Source: Helianthus annuus
Lineage: Eukaryota; Streptophyta; Magnoliopsida; Asterales; Asteraceae
NCBI RefSeq assembly: GCF_002127325.2
Contig: NC_035437.2
Location: 111,616,821-111,680,820, forward strand
DNA: 64,000 nt
Direction: 5' to 3'
The notes under the pieces are model-generated. The model searched no databases and was not told the origin of the DNA. It saw only the letters and a list, made by a program, of their open reading frames with translations. The stretch's first letter is position 1; every line of letters begins with the position of its first letter. This document shows positions 21,698-33,132 of this stretch, one piece after another. The position numbers and the translations under genes are program-made.

Positions 21698-23991
21698 TGT
21701 TGCGTTAGGCTTGGTAGAGGATTTCATGGATAATGAGTAGCACTCCTTCGCTTCCTGTTGGTCACTATCCACTTTGACAACTCCCCAAGGTGTAGGGATC
21801 TTGATGCACTGATGATAAGTTGATGGCACAGCTTTCATATCATGGATCCATGGTCTACCCAATATAATGTTGTAGCAGGATAGCGAGTCCATCACACAAA
21901 AGCGTTGTATTGAATTGACCCCTTCAACATATACTGGTAATTTTATCTCCCCTACAGTATTCCTGGCTTCTCCACTGAAACCGACAAGCACAGTGGATTT
22001 CGAAGTAATATCCATTGGGGATACATTCATTCTTTTCAATGTCTCTAACTGAATTATGTTGACGGAACTGCCGTTATCTACCAGTATCCTGCGCACAAAA
22101 TGGTTAGCAACATATAAAGTAATACTAGAGCATCATGGTGAGGATCCTGAACAGTATCCCTGTCATCACTATCAAAAGTGATCACTTTGTCAGTTGTGAG
22201 CGTCATCATCCTGGTCGGCTTTTCTCCTCTTTTTGCCTTAGCTTCCTTTGCATGTCTCTTGGCTGCGGAATATGAAGTCCCGCAAATGTCGGATCCTCCT
22301 GAAATAAAGTTAATTATTTTGGCATCTGCTGGGGGTGATGTTGCTCGTCCAGGATCCTTCTCAGGATCCTGCCATTTATTCTTCTTTTTTTCCCAGCAGA
22401 TCCTTTAGATATCCCTTGCTCAGCAAGTAACTTATTTCTTTCCTTAGAGCAATGCAATCCTCAGTGACATGTCTGAAATCCTCGTGGAAGGCACACCATT
22501 TGGACTTATCATTCCAATCAGCTTTTTGTTGATTTTTGCGAAGGCACCTGGCTTTGTCTCCTAAACCCTGCATAGCATACATTAGTTTAGGTATATTAAC
22601 AGAAAAACAATATTCAGACAAATCAGGATACTCCTCAGGATCCTCATCTTCAACAGCATTGACTTTTTTGCTATCATTTCTGCCATATGGCTTTGAGCGA
22701 TATGGTTTATAGGAGGATTCTGATTTCCTGTTGGTTGACTCATAGGTTGTGGACGAATTCATTCTCTCTTGCATCTTTTTGTCATCCTCCAGCCGAATGT
22801 ATCTCAATGCCCTGTTACGAGCTTCATCCAGGTTCCTGCAGGGATTCATTACAAGATCCTGGTAAAATTGGGAATCTTTTTGCAACCTCATCTTGAAAGC
22901 TTGCATAGCTGTTGCAACATCAAGGTGCGGGATATCTAAGGATTCCCGGCTAAACTTATTCACATAATCCCTCAAGGATTCCTGAGGTCCTTGAGTTATC
23001 CTGTAAAGGTCACTGGTTAGTTTCTCAAAACTTTGGCTGTAGGAAAATTGTCTATTAAATAAATTAACTAAATGAGCAAAAGAAGTAATTGAGTGAGGAG
23101 GAACGTTTAACAGCCATATTAGGGCTGATCTTGTTAAGGTAGAGCCGAAACCCTTGCACAAGCATGCTTCTTTGAGATCTGGAGGGATAGGATTAATTTC
23201 CATCCTTTCCCTATACTGGGCGATATGCTCCTCAGGATCCGTAGTTCCGTCATAGAGTTTCATGTTGGGGGTTTGAAATCTTTTTGGGATTTCAGCATCA
23301 CAAATGGGATATGCAACTGCGATATCCTGTGGCTATCTTGGGATACTTCAGGAATTGGCTGCACCACCCCAGGTACATTGGATATCATGTCCTTCAGCTT
23401 CTGAAGCTCTCTAGACAACGCAGATGTCATACCTGCATCCTGCAAAGATCCAACACCGTTAGTGGCAAGAGTATTATTATTATTATTAGATACATTACCG
23501 TTCTGAGGATTTTGACCATATCCTGAAGCATATCCTGAGCTTCTCACAATTGATATTCTAACTGATGAGGGTATCTCAGGAGTATGATTCTGGGAGTGGC
23601 TAGGCACCATATTTCCTCGGTTATCCTCAGTGTAAACTGCAGAACTGAAGTTCAAAGCCCTGGGCTGCAAGGGAGTGATAGTATCTTCAGCGGGCCTGCT
23701 CGAGCTTGATTTCACGAGTTGTGTCTCTCTCATCAGCATCTGATTAGTTTCCTGCTGCTGCCTCATCTGTTCTTGTACACTACCAAACAAATTTAGAATT
23801 TCCTCATTAGAAGCTAAAACAGGACCGGATCCCTGGACATTGCGAGTGGGAATAACATCCCGAGCCACGTGAATTTCAGTTCCTTGGGAAGAGGCTTGAG
23901 ATCTCGGAGGAGGTGGTGGAAGCACCGAACCAATTGTTGCAGAGGTTGTAGCAGATATGGTGGAAGAGCTCATGTTTGATCTTGAGGCCAT
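21695..23991 (-). pseudogene. A1 gag-protease (Tat lineage), frameshifted
   Basis: The start is taken at 23991 (MASRSNMSSS), matching MASS at the start of B-family gag; the open frame upstream runs into the PBS and lacks an ATG. The capsid part has MKLYDGTTDPEEHIAQYRER (from 23263). A CX2HX4HX4C finger follows (CAFHEDFRHVTEDC, about 22490). The protease has active-site ILVDNGSSVN (about 22085) and GRPWIHDMKAVPS. Frameshifts near 23310, near 22380 and near 22110 break it. Confidence 0.8.
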
Positions 23992-24074
23992 TAAAAATAA
24001 TGTAGCAAAAAGTTTTGAAAAAAGAAAACTAAGTAGCGATTTTGCAAAAGCTTTTAGTAAAAATAGCACTACTC

Positions 24075-24092
24075 GCCCCACGGTGGGCGCCA
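24075..24092 (-). other. A1 primer binding site (tRNA-Lys type)
   Basis: Minus strand TGGCGCCCACCGTGGGGC, complementary to the 3' end of plant tRNA-Lys(CUU) as I recall it, three bases from the LTR end. Confidence 0.85.
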
Positions 24093-24095
24093 AAT

Positions 24096-24833
24096 TGTTT
24101 TGGTCAAAAATTACCTAAGCAATTAAGTGATCAAATTGGTTTTGTGAGGTAGTGTGCTAGTAATACTTTGTGAAAAATATGTTGGTTTGTTAGTTTACAA
24201 AAACAGTTAACAGGATACGGCTCAGGATATCGAGTTGTATCTATAATCAAACAATGAGCGAAAATGTAAAGGTTGACACGAGATGTACGAGGAAAGCCCT
24301 TGATCAATCTAGATCGCCGGCATAAAACCTCGGGAGCTGAAAATCGCAGCTGCCTTGTTCTTCTATTGCTTCAAATTTTAGGATACAGTGCAGGATATGA
24401 TGCGGATCAACTAGGTGTTACAATGTGATTTGAGTACAAGTGTTGGTGTATAGTGATTGCTAGTGACTAGAGAGCAAAGTGCAAATGAAAGTGCATGCCT
24501 TAACTTGATCCGATCATACTATTTATAGTTAAACGAAATCAACTAACTATCCAATTAAACCGGGATGCCTCGAATATTCCTCAAGTTAACGTTGCAGTCC
24601 TGGTCTTTCGGGTTCAACGTCCTTAATCTAACCGATTAGCCCGAGTCTTGGGGGAAGAAGTCTTCTTGAACGTTGGAGACTTGTACCTCCTAATCTGCAC
24701 GTGATTAATTCGGTCAATACCAGGATATCGTACCAGGATGTTACCAATATCCTGATCCGGTATCCTGATTACAAGTAAACAATCAGAAGCAGAATATTAG
24801 TCAGGATATATGTTCAGAAAATTACCCATATCA
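24096..24833 (-). repeat. A1 5' LTR (738 bp)
   Basis: In plus orientation it begins TGTTTTGGTCAAAAATTACC and ends at ACCCATATCA, where the A2 copy reads ACCCATAACA. It aligns over its length with the A2 LTR (30300-31039). It is rich in AGGATA/TATCCT words. A minus-strand TATA box (CTATAAATAG) lies at 24520-24529. Confidence 0.85.
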
Positions 24834-24846
24834 GAGATAGTTCATT

Positions 24847-24986
24847 CTACAACATACTCACAACCATTGATTTGTCCATGATTTCATTCACCCCTACACT
24901 TGCATCATAATCTATAAAAGAATATGGTAAATCTTCATGAAGAAGAAGAGGGACAACATGATCTTGTGGGTTCTTTGATTGAGCTT
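24847..24986 (-). other. Possible terminal exon, unknown product
   Basis: The minus strand has an acceptor-like TTGTAGCAG followed by an open frame of about 46 codons with ordinary protein composition (LLLHEDLPYSFIDYDASVG) and a TAG stop. I do not recognise the product and found no matching upstream exon in frame. It could be a host gene relic or chance. Confidence 0.2.
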
Positions 24987-25661
24987 CTGCTACAAGACAC
25001 TATTAATTATAATTAAGAATTACATATTCACCTTTCTAGGCTACGTCTTTAATCTCTCTTCTTAACTCACCAACATGGAAATTAACTAAGTTTTAAATGA
25101 TAGTAAGGGTATGAGTTATGCAACCTTAGAAAGTTTCATCCCATACAAAAAAAATTGAGAGTTTAATAAATAGAGTGAGAATGTGAAAGATTAGGATGTT
25201 CGTGAGTTTGATTAAGAGGAGTTGAGATAATTATATGAGAATGTGCGACATCGACGTCACGCTAATTTGTGTAGTTGTTGATCTTATCTTTATATACCAG
25301 AAACCATAAAACTTGATGACATAAAAATAAACCACATTTTGATCTTATCTTTATATACTCGTAAGCCAAATCAATACCTATGTAACTTAGGTGCATGCAA
25401 TGATTTAGAAGATTAAGTTAGACATAAGATATGATTAGTGTTTAGATGTTATTGAATGGGGCAACAAACATACAACAACTGAGATTAAAGGGTTAAGATT
25501 CAGTTCGTTCATGATTATTGCATTCAAGTCCTAGTACCTTTAAATCCATGAATAAGCAATTATTCCGAACATCTATGGTCAATCAAATTTATGGGAAAAT
25601 CTAAATTAAGACTATCATGGTATGTGTGTTGGTTCATTGAATGAAGTTGTCATTAATGAAG

Positions 25662-25703
25662 ATTCAGGTAGTTGAATGCCAAATTCAGGTAGTTGAATGC
25701 CAA
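25662..25703. repeat. 21-bp tandem duplication
   Basis: ATTCAGGTAGTTGAATGCCAA occurs twice in direct succession, followed by the start of a third copy. Confidence 0.8.
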
Positions 25704-26398
25704 ATTCATGGATATTTAATAGAAAATGATTATTGGATATAAGTTGCTTCAAGAATACTTCGTGGTTCCTAGTCATAAGTAATTCATAAAAAGGGTGTTT
25801 TTATCGTATCCTCAAATTTAAGATTCATATTAGAACTCACATTTACCAAAGATTGTTCTTTGACATTCGCCTAATGTTATTCTATGGCAGACAATAAAAA
25901 AGGCAATAGTTAGAAATTAATCTGAAGTTCAATGGGAGTTGTATGTAGCCAGTATGGGATTTTGTTCTCTTGCTAATGTGACAGTTTGATATCTTGAACC
26001 CCTCATTGATTCAAAGTGGTATAAATCCATTGTCGTGCTCAAACTAAAAGTTTGTTAAACCATTTGAATCTTGATCGAATATAAGAATAGTTAAATGCTA
26101 TGTGAGAATGAAAAGCTGACCATGTCTCATGTTCAGCAAGCTGATTCATACAAAAAAGGATAATCGACAAGCAACCATGACTATTACGAGACAATAAAGT
26201 AAGAGTACATGGACCTTGTTGGGGAAGTGAGATGTAACTAAAAGTCTACCACCATCTGTGTTGATAAAGGATTGAGACTTGTGCAAGTGGGAATAATATG
26301 TTCAAATAACGACATTCGAAAACACTGCTATCAATGTACGATCTATGGGTTACACCCAAAACAACAACTATGTATATGACTGTTTTAATAATTATTAT

Positions 26399-27729
26399 TG
26401 ATGCGCATACATTTAAGCATGTTTTTCACATCATTTATGACACATTTTAGAATCTAGATTGTTTTCTAGTGAATCTTGATAAGTTAGTTCTAAATTTGTA
26501 TACGTTTCATTTTCAGGACGATCGGGCCGCAAGATGATAATATAAGCGAAAAAACGAAGAAAATTAAGAAAATGTCAATTTGCAGTTTAACGTTCTGTAT
26601 TTTTCATTTCTTTTTTTTCCATTTTATAGTAATTAGTATTTTCATTTCAATCCTTTGTGATTTGAGACTTGATCATAATATAAATCATATTTCGTATTAT
26701 TTTTGCCCAATCATACTTGCATAATACGTAAACAATCACGAATACGCATTTTTATTCAAAACTGAGCCATACATCAAGTTTATATTTTATATCGAAATGT
26801 AATCATTCATATTTAATAATTATATATACTTGCATACGCCTTAAAACCCTAAAAACATGCTTAACATTGAGTTTATAGCATAAAATTACCAACAAAACAA
26901 CTCAAAGAGCTAAAAATGAATTTTGTAATTTTGACGGTCCGTATGGACCTCTTTGCGGTCCGTATGGAGCGTCGCTGCAACAAAAAAACGCGAAATTGTT
27001 TGATTTTTGAACTATTCCCTCCTATATCTCCCAACCAACTCATTTAAGACCCCAACCACTTTACCCACTTATAAATACAACACTTCCATCCACACCTCCT
27101 AAACACTTTCATCACTTCTAAATCTATGTCAAACACTCTCTAATCTTCCACTTTTGCAACTTTGGGTAGATTGCTCAAAAATCAAAATAATGAGTTTTGA
27201 GCCTTATTCTTGCTTGTTTCTTCTTATTTTTCTCCTTCCCTATACTTGGAACACCTGTAGGAGTATTGCCACATGTTTACCAAGGTTAACAAGTATGGTA
27301 AACCACCATTTTTGAGGTCAAAGTTAGGATTTGTTAAACTTTATGTACTTGTTTTCCTTTACTTGATTTTGGAACATCTTCAGGTCACCAACAAACTACC
27401 ATGTTGAATGACTTGAATAGATGTTAATTTCCAGAAACATGAGGTTCATATACCTCCATTTCTTATCTTGTAAATCATTAAGTAACCATAAACGATAAAG
27501 TGAGTGAAACTACACCAAGTCTCCAATCGCACAATGTTGGAAGCACTCTTCTAGGATGCCTCTCACTTAGTTACTTAGCAAATTAGATAGTTTATTTATG
27601 TATTCTTGCTTATATTCATGACCATCTAAATCATCAACTATATTGGTGATTTTGTGCAATGGTGAATCCCTGTGGTTAATGGATTATCCTACCTCTCATG
27701 CTTGACTATATACATGATATTATATCTAT

Positions 27730-27768
<39 letters not shown>

Positions 27769-28024
27769 TTACTCTAAAACCTAAACCATGATATCAACCA
27801 AATCCGTGGTTGAATGTGATATGGTGAGGTGGAGAATATCTTGATCTTAGATTTCCTTATTTTGGGCTTCTAATGAGTGATTAACACTCATGCAAACCAT
27901 AAACTAATAATATTGTCCAAATAAGTATCTAAGCTAGATATGTTTTATGTATCTAAGTCATCATACTCATACACCTTTGTTTACCTTCTTAGGGTGACTT
28001 TGGTGTTCCATCCTTCAAACTTAC
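26399..28024 (+). mobile_element. Probable diverged Athila-type LTR remnant
   Basis: Begins TGATGCGCATAC, like the Athila LTR at 28025 (TGATGCGTGG). It has a TTTTCAGGACGATCGGGCC segment where the Athila LTR has TTTTGCAGGTCTAGCGG, GGTCCGTATGGA repeats, and a TATA-like CTTATAAATACA at about 27069. The right edge is not defined, and no PBS or coding region follows. Confidence 0.4.
27729..27768. repeat. (TA)n(CA)n microsatellite
   Basis: A run of TA dinucleotides passes directly into a run of about ten CA dinucleotides. Confidence 0.95.
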
Positions 28025-29440
28025 TGATGCGTGGTCGAAAACCGGTGATCGTAATTCCTTAATTTGATGTTTTTACACAAGTTTTAATTTCGAAAAGCCT
28101 ACTTTTGATTAGACATATATTTTGCAGGTCTAGCGGAGTTAAAGGAGCTTTTCGGGAGCTTTACGTGTCATCGGGATGAAAAACGGACAACCGGGACGCG
28201 TTACGGATCAAAGGGGAACTCAAGAAGCGAAAAACGGAAAATGGGAGATGGGGAGGTTGTCGACGACACCCCTAGGGTCATCGGCAACACCCTTTAGAAA
28301 CTCCCGTCGGCTAGAAAGCTCGTAACCAGGTAGATAGTGCGTTGGACGGAAACAGGGAAAGGTGAGGCCGTCGCCGATGGGTCCCTAGGCCGTCGGCGGC
28401 GGGCCTCGGTTTGTTCAGACGTGAATTTTCATGATTTGGTTATTAGCAACGATTTTCATTGGCTTTTGAACATTGAAGTCGGGAGTTACACATTACTTTG
28501 AGTTTGAAAGTGATCTTGGAGCCATTATTCATCCTCATCTTCACTTCTAATCCATCTCTAACATCCCTATCATCCATAACCAACCCGAATCATAAACTCA
28601 ATAGACCATCATCATCAATCCCCAAAACCCTAGTTCATCCATTCCACCATCCTCTCATCACCATCATTTACCAAAACCGTAACCATCATCCTCCCATCAT
28701 TCCACAAGCTCAAGATGATCCAATTCAAGTCTCAATCATCCGTTGATCAAGTCCTTTCGATCATGCGCGGCTAATTTCTTGGAGGTTTCACCCCGGTGTA
28801 GACTTTTGTAAGGTTTAGGGTTTATTATTTGTTTGATACTTGGTTTGTAACTAATTGAATTGCATTTGAATCATTGGATAATTGTCATACGTTTGTATTG
28901 CATTTGCGAATTGTCGAATGAACGATTAAATTTGACTTTGTGAAATGAATATGCGTATTTATGCCTTGTCTTTTGATAGGATTTACTTATCCAAAGTAAC
29001 GAAGTGCATCGTGGTCCGTTGTCTATAACGTCGATAGCGATTGGCACCTAAGCTTTGTGATTGTCAAACTGTTAATGAACTAATTCGATTAAACCAAGTT
29101 AAAATGTGTAATAACCCTAGGTCTTGCATTTGTTGAACCAGGTGTGAACCTTGTTTTCTCTATCTTGTTTAAACCCTTAATTACATTCTTGCAATTGTTA
29201 ATCTTTAGTTAGTTAATCAATCCGATCACCTTAGTAATTTTATTCAACATCTCTTTAATAAACAAAAACCATAAAAACAATTTAGCAAGCTTCGTAAAAG
29301 TGACATTTGTTTAAATTCACTCAAGTCCATTCACAAACCACATACTCTCAGTGGTTCGACCCCTTACTACCACTAGCTATCGCTAAGGGTATTTAAGGCT
29401 TATAAATCTTATCTTTGACTGGAGCGCGACACTCCGATCA
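28025..29440 (+). repeat. Athila 5' LTR (1416 bp)
   Basis: Begins TGATGCGTGG and ends CACTCCGATCA, giving TGAT...ATCA termini, and is followed after five bases by an Athila-type PBS. GC-rich GTCGGCGGC and GTCGACGAC segments (about 28255-28400) are typical of these LTRs. The short open frame at 28498-28746 inside it is not taken as a gene. Confidence 0.8.
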
Positions 29441-29445
29441 AATTT

Positions 29446-29463
29446 TGGCGTCGTTGCCGGGGA
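29446..29463 (+). other. Athila primer binding site
   Basis: TGGCGTCGTTGCCGGGGA, one base different from the usual Athila PBS TGGCGCCGTTGCCGGGGA. It fixes plus orientation. Confidence 0.85.
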
Positions 29464-29597
29464 GTGCGTACGCTTTATGTTTGGATTATTGTTTGAATTT
29501 CGTGATTAACTGTTTAATTTGCATAGTTTCTTTTCTTGTACTTTGTCTTTTTCCTTGTTACGCGGGTTGTGTTACTTGCGCAGATTACAGGTAGTGC

Positions 29598-30299
29598 ATG
29601 CATACAAAGAATTCCGGGAGGACTTCAGCATTAGTCTACGAACCGGAAACTGAAAGAGTTGCAAGAAGGAACCTAGCAAGCCGGTTAGAAGCAACCCTTG
29701 TTACTAACCAAGCCACCCAAACACCACAATTTACACCATCCATTGAAACCGATTCAATGGCAAACCAAAATTCCAACCAAAACCAAAATCCTAATCAATT
29801 CCAATACCGAGGCAATCTCCGTCCAGCTCAAAACATCCAACCTATACGTCAAGATCAACCGGGTGGTGGTAACAACTCAAGACCACCCACACCACCTTTC
29901 CGAAACCAAAATCCCAATAACAACCAAAGAACACCCCAACAACAAAACCTTCACCGACATAACTCCTTACCCACTCAAATTGATGACCGGAATGTTAATT
30001 CTGATCGTAGAGGCAATCTAGATTGTGGCAATCCCGCAAATGAAGATCCGTTCTTTAACTTAGATGATTTGAGAAATGTTATCCCCGATGATGAGCCATT
30101 TAATGTTCCCGGTTATTAATCGCCGGAGCATGTGAGTATTCATTCGGAATACTCGGATGATGGGGGTAACTATGATGATCGGGTCGATGATGACGATTGG
30201 GGGTATGTGAACCGGGGGAATGTCTATAATGCTAGAGGCTTCGATGATGATGAATTTGGCTATCAAAATGCCAATTTTGTGGGGAATGACAATTATGGG
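29598..30299 (+). pseudogene. Athila gag N-terminal part, cut by A2
   Basis: Starts at ATG 29598, 135 bp past the PBS. The product is Gln/Asn/Pro-rich with an Athila-like start (SGRTSALVYEPETERVARRN). A TAA at 30117-30119 interrupts the frame, which then continues as an Asp/Gly/Tyr-rich stretch (DDDWGYVNRGN) until the A2 LTR begins at 30300. The capsid core and pol are not in the window. Confidence 0.7.
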
Positions 30300-31039
30300 T
30301 GTTTTGGTCAAAAATTACCTAAGCAATTAAGTGATCAAATTAGTTTTGTGAGGTAGTGTGCTAGTAATATGTGTTGGAAATATGCTAGTTAAGTTATTTG
30401 CAAAAAACAGTTTCAGGATACGGCTCAGGATATAGAGCTGTATCTATGATCAAACAATGAGCGAAAATGTAAAGGATGACACAGGATGTACGAGGAAAGC
30501 CCTTGATCAATCTAGATCGCCGGCACAAAACCTCGGGAGCTGACAATCGCAGCTTCCTTGTTCTTCTATTACTTCAAATATCAGGATACAATGCAGGATA
30601 TGATGCGGATCAACTAGGTATTACAATGTAGTTTGAGTACAAGTGTTCGAGTGCAGTGATTGTTTGCAACAGGAGAGTAAAAGTGTGCGTAAGAGTGTGT
30701 GTGCCTTAACCTGATCCGATCAATCTATTTATAGTAAAACAAAAATAACTAACTATCCTATTAAACTGGGATGCTTCGAATATTCCTCAAGTGAACGTTG
30801 TAGTCCACTTCTTCCGGGTTCAACGTCTACAGGCTAACTGATTTGCCCGAGTCTCAAGGGGAAGAAGTCCTCCTGACCGTTAGAGACTTGTTATAATAAT
30901 CTGCATGTGAGCTAATTGGTTAGTACCAGGATATCGTATCAGGATGTTACCAATATCCTGATCCGGTATCCTGATTGCAAATAAACAATCAAATCCAGAA
31001 TATTAGTCAGGATATATACGCAGAAAATGACCCATAACA
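30300..31039 (-). repeat. A2 3' LTR (740 bp)
   Basis: Plus-strand ends TGTTTTGGTC and ACCCATAACA. It aligns with the A1 LTR throughout. A minus-strand TATA box (CTATAAATAG) lies at 30725-30734. Confidence 0.85.
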
Positions 31040-31320
31040 ATTGTCCCCAAAATATATCTATTGGAATTCCGAATTCAAACGGATATATTTTAAACTTTAT
31101 CACCTAGATCGAGGAAATCAATACGACTGGACTCTTGAAATAACTATGTACAACTTCCAGTGCGATATTTACTCTTTACCCCCTACGCTCAGCCTATAAT
31201 TAGCTTAAATACTTTGCATTGTGATCATTACTCCTCAGGCAAATCTCAGGTACGTCTCTTCTCTTTTCTTCTTTGTTTTTCCTTTCTTTGAATTTCTTGT
31301 TTCTTGGTCGATACCCTTTA

Positions 31321-32103
31321 TGGCATCTCGAACAAGATCACGGTCAAACGAGCTGGTCACAGCCCTCACGAGTCAAAACCTCACCCGAGAACCGCAAAAC
31401 GAGATCTGCTCTTTCAACAACGCCGATATCGCCGCTTTGAAGGATTCCGGTGTCTTTCCTGCCGGAGTAGTTATTTGTCCTTTCGATCGGTAGGTCCGAT
31501 CAGATGCGTCATCAGCCAAGTGGGTCTGCTTTTTTGCCTACCCCTTCTCTTTGGGACTCCGGTATCCATTTCCACCTTTTATTTCTCGTTTCTTCGAGCT
31601 TACCGGCCTCAGCTATGCTCAAACCATGCCAATGGTCTGGAGAGTTTTAATGGTGTTAAACCAAATTAAATCTCGTCATTGCCCTGGCCTGTGCATCGAA
31701 GACCTTCCCATAGCATACCGACTGAGATCCCATGGCAACAGCCGCTTTCTTTTGTTATCCACTTCCAAGAACCCACTAATCCTTAAGGCCACCAAGAACG
31801 AAGATCAGTGGCAACGAAAGTTCTTTTTCGTTAAAAGGGACTCTATTGACAAGGGTTTTGATCTGCCAGTTAGATGGTTGACCAAGGGTAGGATTTAGGG
31901 TTTTAGGAATATCCCTAAATATATCCTTAACTGTATCCTTGACTGATATCCTAATACTTGTGCAGCGAATTTCAGAGATCTAGCACCCCCAAGCATAGAA
32001 TCGCAGTCCAGGATCAAAGAGGTTTACCGACTTCCTGCCAGTGAAAGAACTTTCTCCCTGTCTCTCACAAACTCAAGTCAGAAATCTAGTTCAGAAATTT
32101 CTG
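31321..32103 (+). pseudogene. A2 antisense gene, exons 1-2, frameshifted and truncated
   Basis: Exon 1 runs from ATG 31321 (MASRTRSRSNELVTAL) and is broken by a frameshift between about 31490 and 31550. It continues with RYPFPPFISRFFELTGLSYA and KFFFVKRDSI, homologous to YPFPAFTQSFFSLTGISYI and RFFFVRRDTI of the B copies. Exon 1 ends at 31887 before GTAGGA, intron 1 ends in CAG at 31965, and exon 2 (31966-32103) ends before GTAAG. Both introns sit at the same place and phase (1) as in the B copies. Exons 3-4 are lost because B1 inserted at 32109. The region resembles the Pfam 'putative gypsy type transposon' family (PF04195); that is recalled, not searched. Confidence 0.7.
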
Positions 32104-32108
32104 GTAAG

Positions 32109-32825
32109 TGTTTTGGTCAAAAATCACACAAGGATAATGCAACCAAACTCTAAGTAAATGGGGAATGATGCTTGGTTAATTGAAAGAGTAAAGGATCACT
32201 TCAGTATGAAATATGCAAAGACACAATGATTTATACGAGGAAAAAGCCCTTGATCAATGTATGATCTCCGGCATAAAAAACCTCGGGTGATGGCAACTAC
32301 CGATCACCAACTTCAATATATCAAAATATGGTTACAACTTTGGATGATAATGAGCTGAGTACAAGGATCACTATCGTAATGTGTGTCTAAGCGTGTGAGA
32401 ATTGTGTTGTGTCTTCTTCCGAATGGGGAAGAGTGTTATATATACAAGTGTAGGTGACCTATTTTAGGTAAAAAGACTAATAATCAGCTCATTACCCCTT
32501 TAGAAATAAAAGTAAATCTAGCCTAAATTGTTGCCCTTAAATCATGCCAAGTTTCCATATCCTTTGCAACGTCCATCTCCGATTAAGCACATGCTATAAT
32601 TGTAAAGACGCGTCCTTTGATCGTGATGCTAAGAGCGGATCCTGCTAGATGTTCCTGCAAAATATCATTTAATTCAATGAAGGTAACTGTTAGCATGAGG
32701 ATCCTACAATGGTCCATGATCCTGATCCTGAAGTCCTGCTGAGGATCACTATCTGCTAAAGAAACAAGGATCACTGGTTAGGATCACATGTAAGGATCAT
32801 ATATCATGAAAATCCAGCCCTAACA
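32109..32825 (-). repeat. B1 3' LTR (717 bp)
   Basis: Plus-strand ends TGTTTTGGTCAAAAATCAC and CCAGCCCTAACA. Followed by the minus-strand PPT ATTTTGGGGGCAAT (32826-32839). Very rich in AGGATC/GATCCT. The 63-codon frame at 32583-32774 is LTR sequence, not a gene. Confidence 0.92.
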
Positions 32826-32980
32826 ATTGCCCCCAAAATATAAGGAGTTTATTGTAAATTAACGAGTTATATTTTGCTTTGATCTTATCTGCAACGGGCG
32901 ACTCGGATAACTAGCCGTTATAACCGGACTAGCCGTTGCAACCTTTACGTCATTGAGGTGACATCCCTGCAAATCATGAT

Positions 32981-32990
32981 TATAAATAGG
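32981..32990 (+). promoter_or_regulatory. TATA box of B1 antisense gene
   Basis: TATAAATAGG on the plus strand, about 150 bp before the start codon and about 155 bp from the LTR edge. The same word sits at the matching place in B3 (43962-43970) and B2 (57346-57354, minus). It gives the antisense gene its own promoter, separate from the LTR. Confidence 0.65.
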
Positions 32991-33132
32991 AGATAGGGTT
33001 AGGATCAATCTGCATTTAAATTCAAGATATACTCCCTTTATAATCTCTACCGAAGATCGATCAGGTATTCTCTTCTCTTCTCTTTCTTCCTTCTCCTGCT
33101 CTGTTTTTCTGCTCCCCTGTTTTTATTCTGCC

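Larger units (their letters stand above)
17484..24833 (-). mobile_element. A1: Ty3/gypsy Tat-lineage element, 3' end displaced by C2
   Basis: Minus strand, in order: 5' LTR (24096-24833), tRNA-Lys PBS (24075-24092), gag-PR, an in-frame amber codon, RT-RH-IN, then 1.3 kb of untranslated hairpin-rich DNA that stops where C2 inserted. The antisense gene and 3' LTR expected beyond would lie left of the window. The family is related to the B elements but clearly diverged. Frameshifts, stops and an internal deletion make it defective. Confidence 0.85.
24834..28024. other. 3.2 kb without a recognised gene
   Basis: AT-rich, no frame above 60 codons with a convincing product. It contains a possible terminal exon (24847-24986), a 21-bp tandem duplication (about 25662-25703), a probable Athila-type LTR remnant (from 26399) and a TA/CA microsatellite (27729-27768). 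Confidence 0.5.
30300..32108 (-). mobile_element. A2: Tat-lineage element, only 3' LTR and part of antisense gene present
   Basis: A 740-bp 3' LTR (30300-31039) of the A1 type, a minus-strand PPT (31040-31053, ATTTTGGGGACAAT) and the first two exons of the antisense gene on the plus strand. It stops at 32108, where B1 inserted. The remainder should resume after 63549 but does not. Confidence 0.8.

Noticed and set aside
23992..24093. Upstream start of A1 gag at 24093
   Set aside because: The frame there begins with a non-ATG codon inside the PBS; the Met at 23991 matches the start used by the B family.
28498..28746. 82-codon plus-strand frame in the Athila LTR
   Set aside because: Lies wholly inside a non-coding LTR; His/Pro/Ile-rich composition without domain features.
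32583..32774. 63-codon frame repeated at 63307-63498
   Set aside because: Both are the same stretch of the B1 LTR; identity reflects the LTR pair, not a gene.
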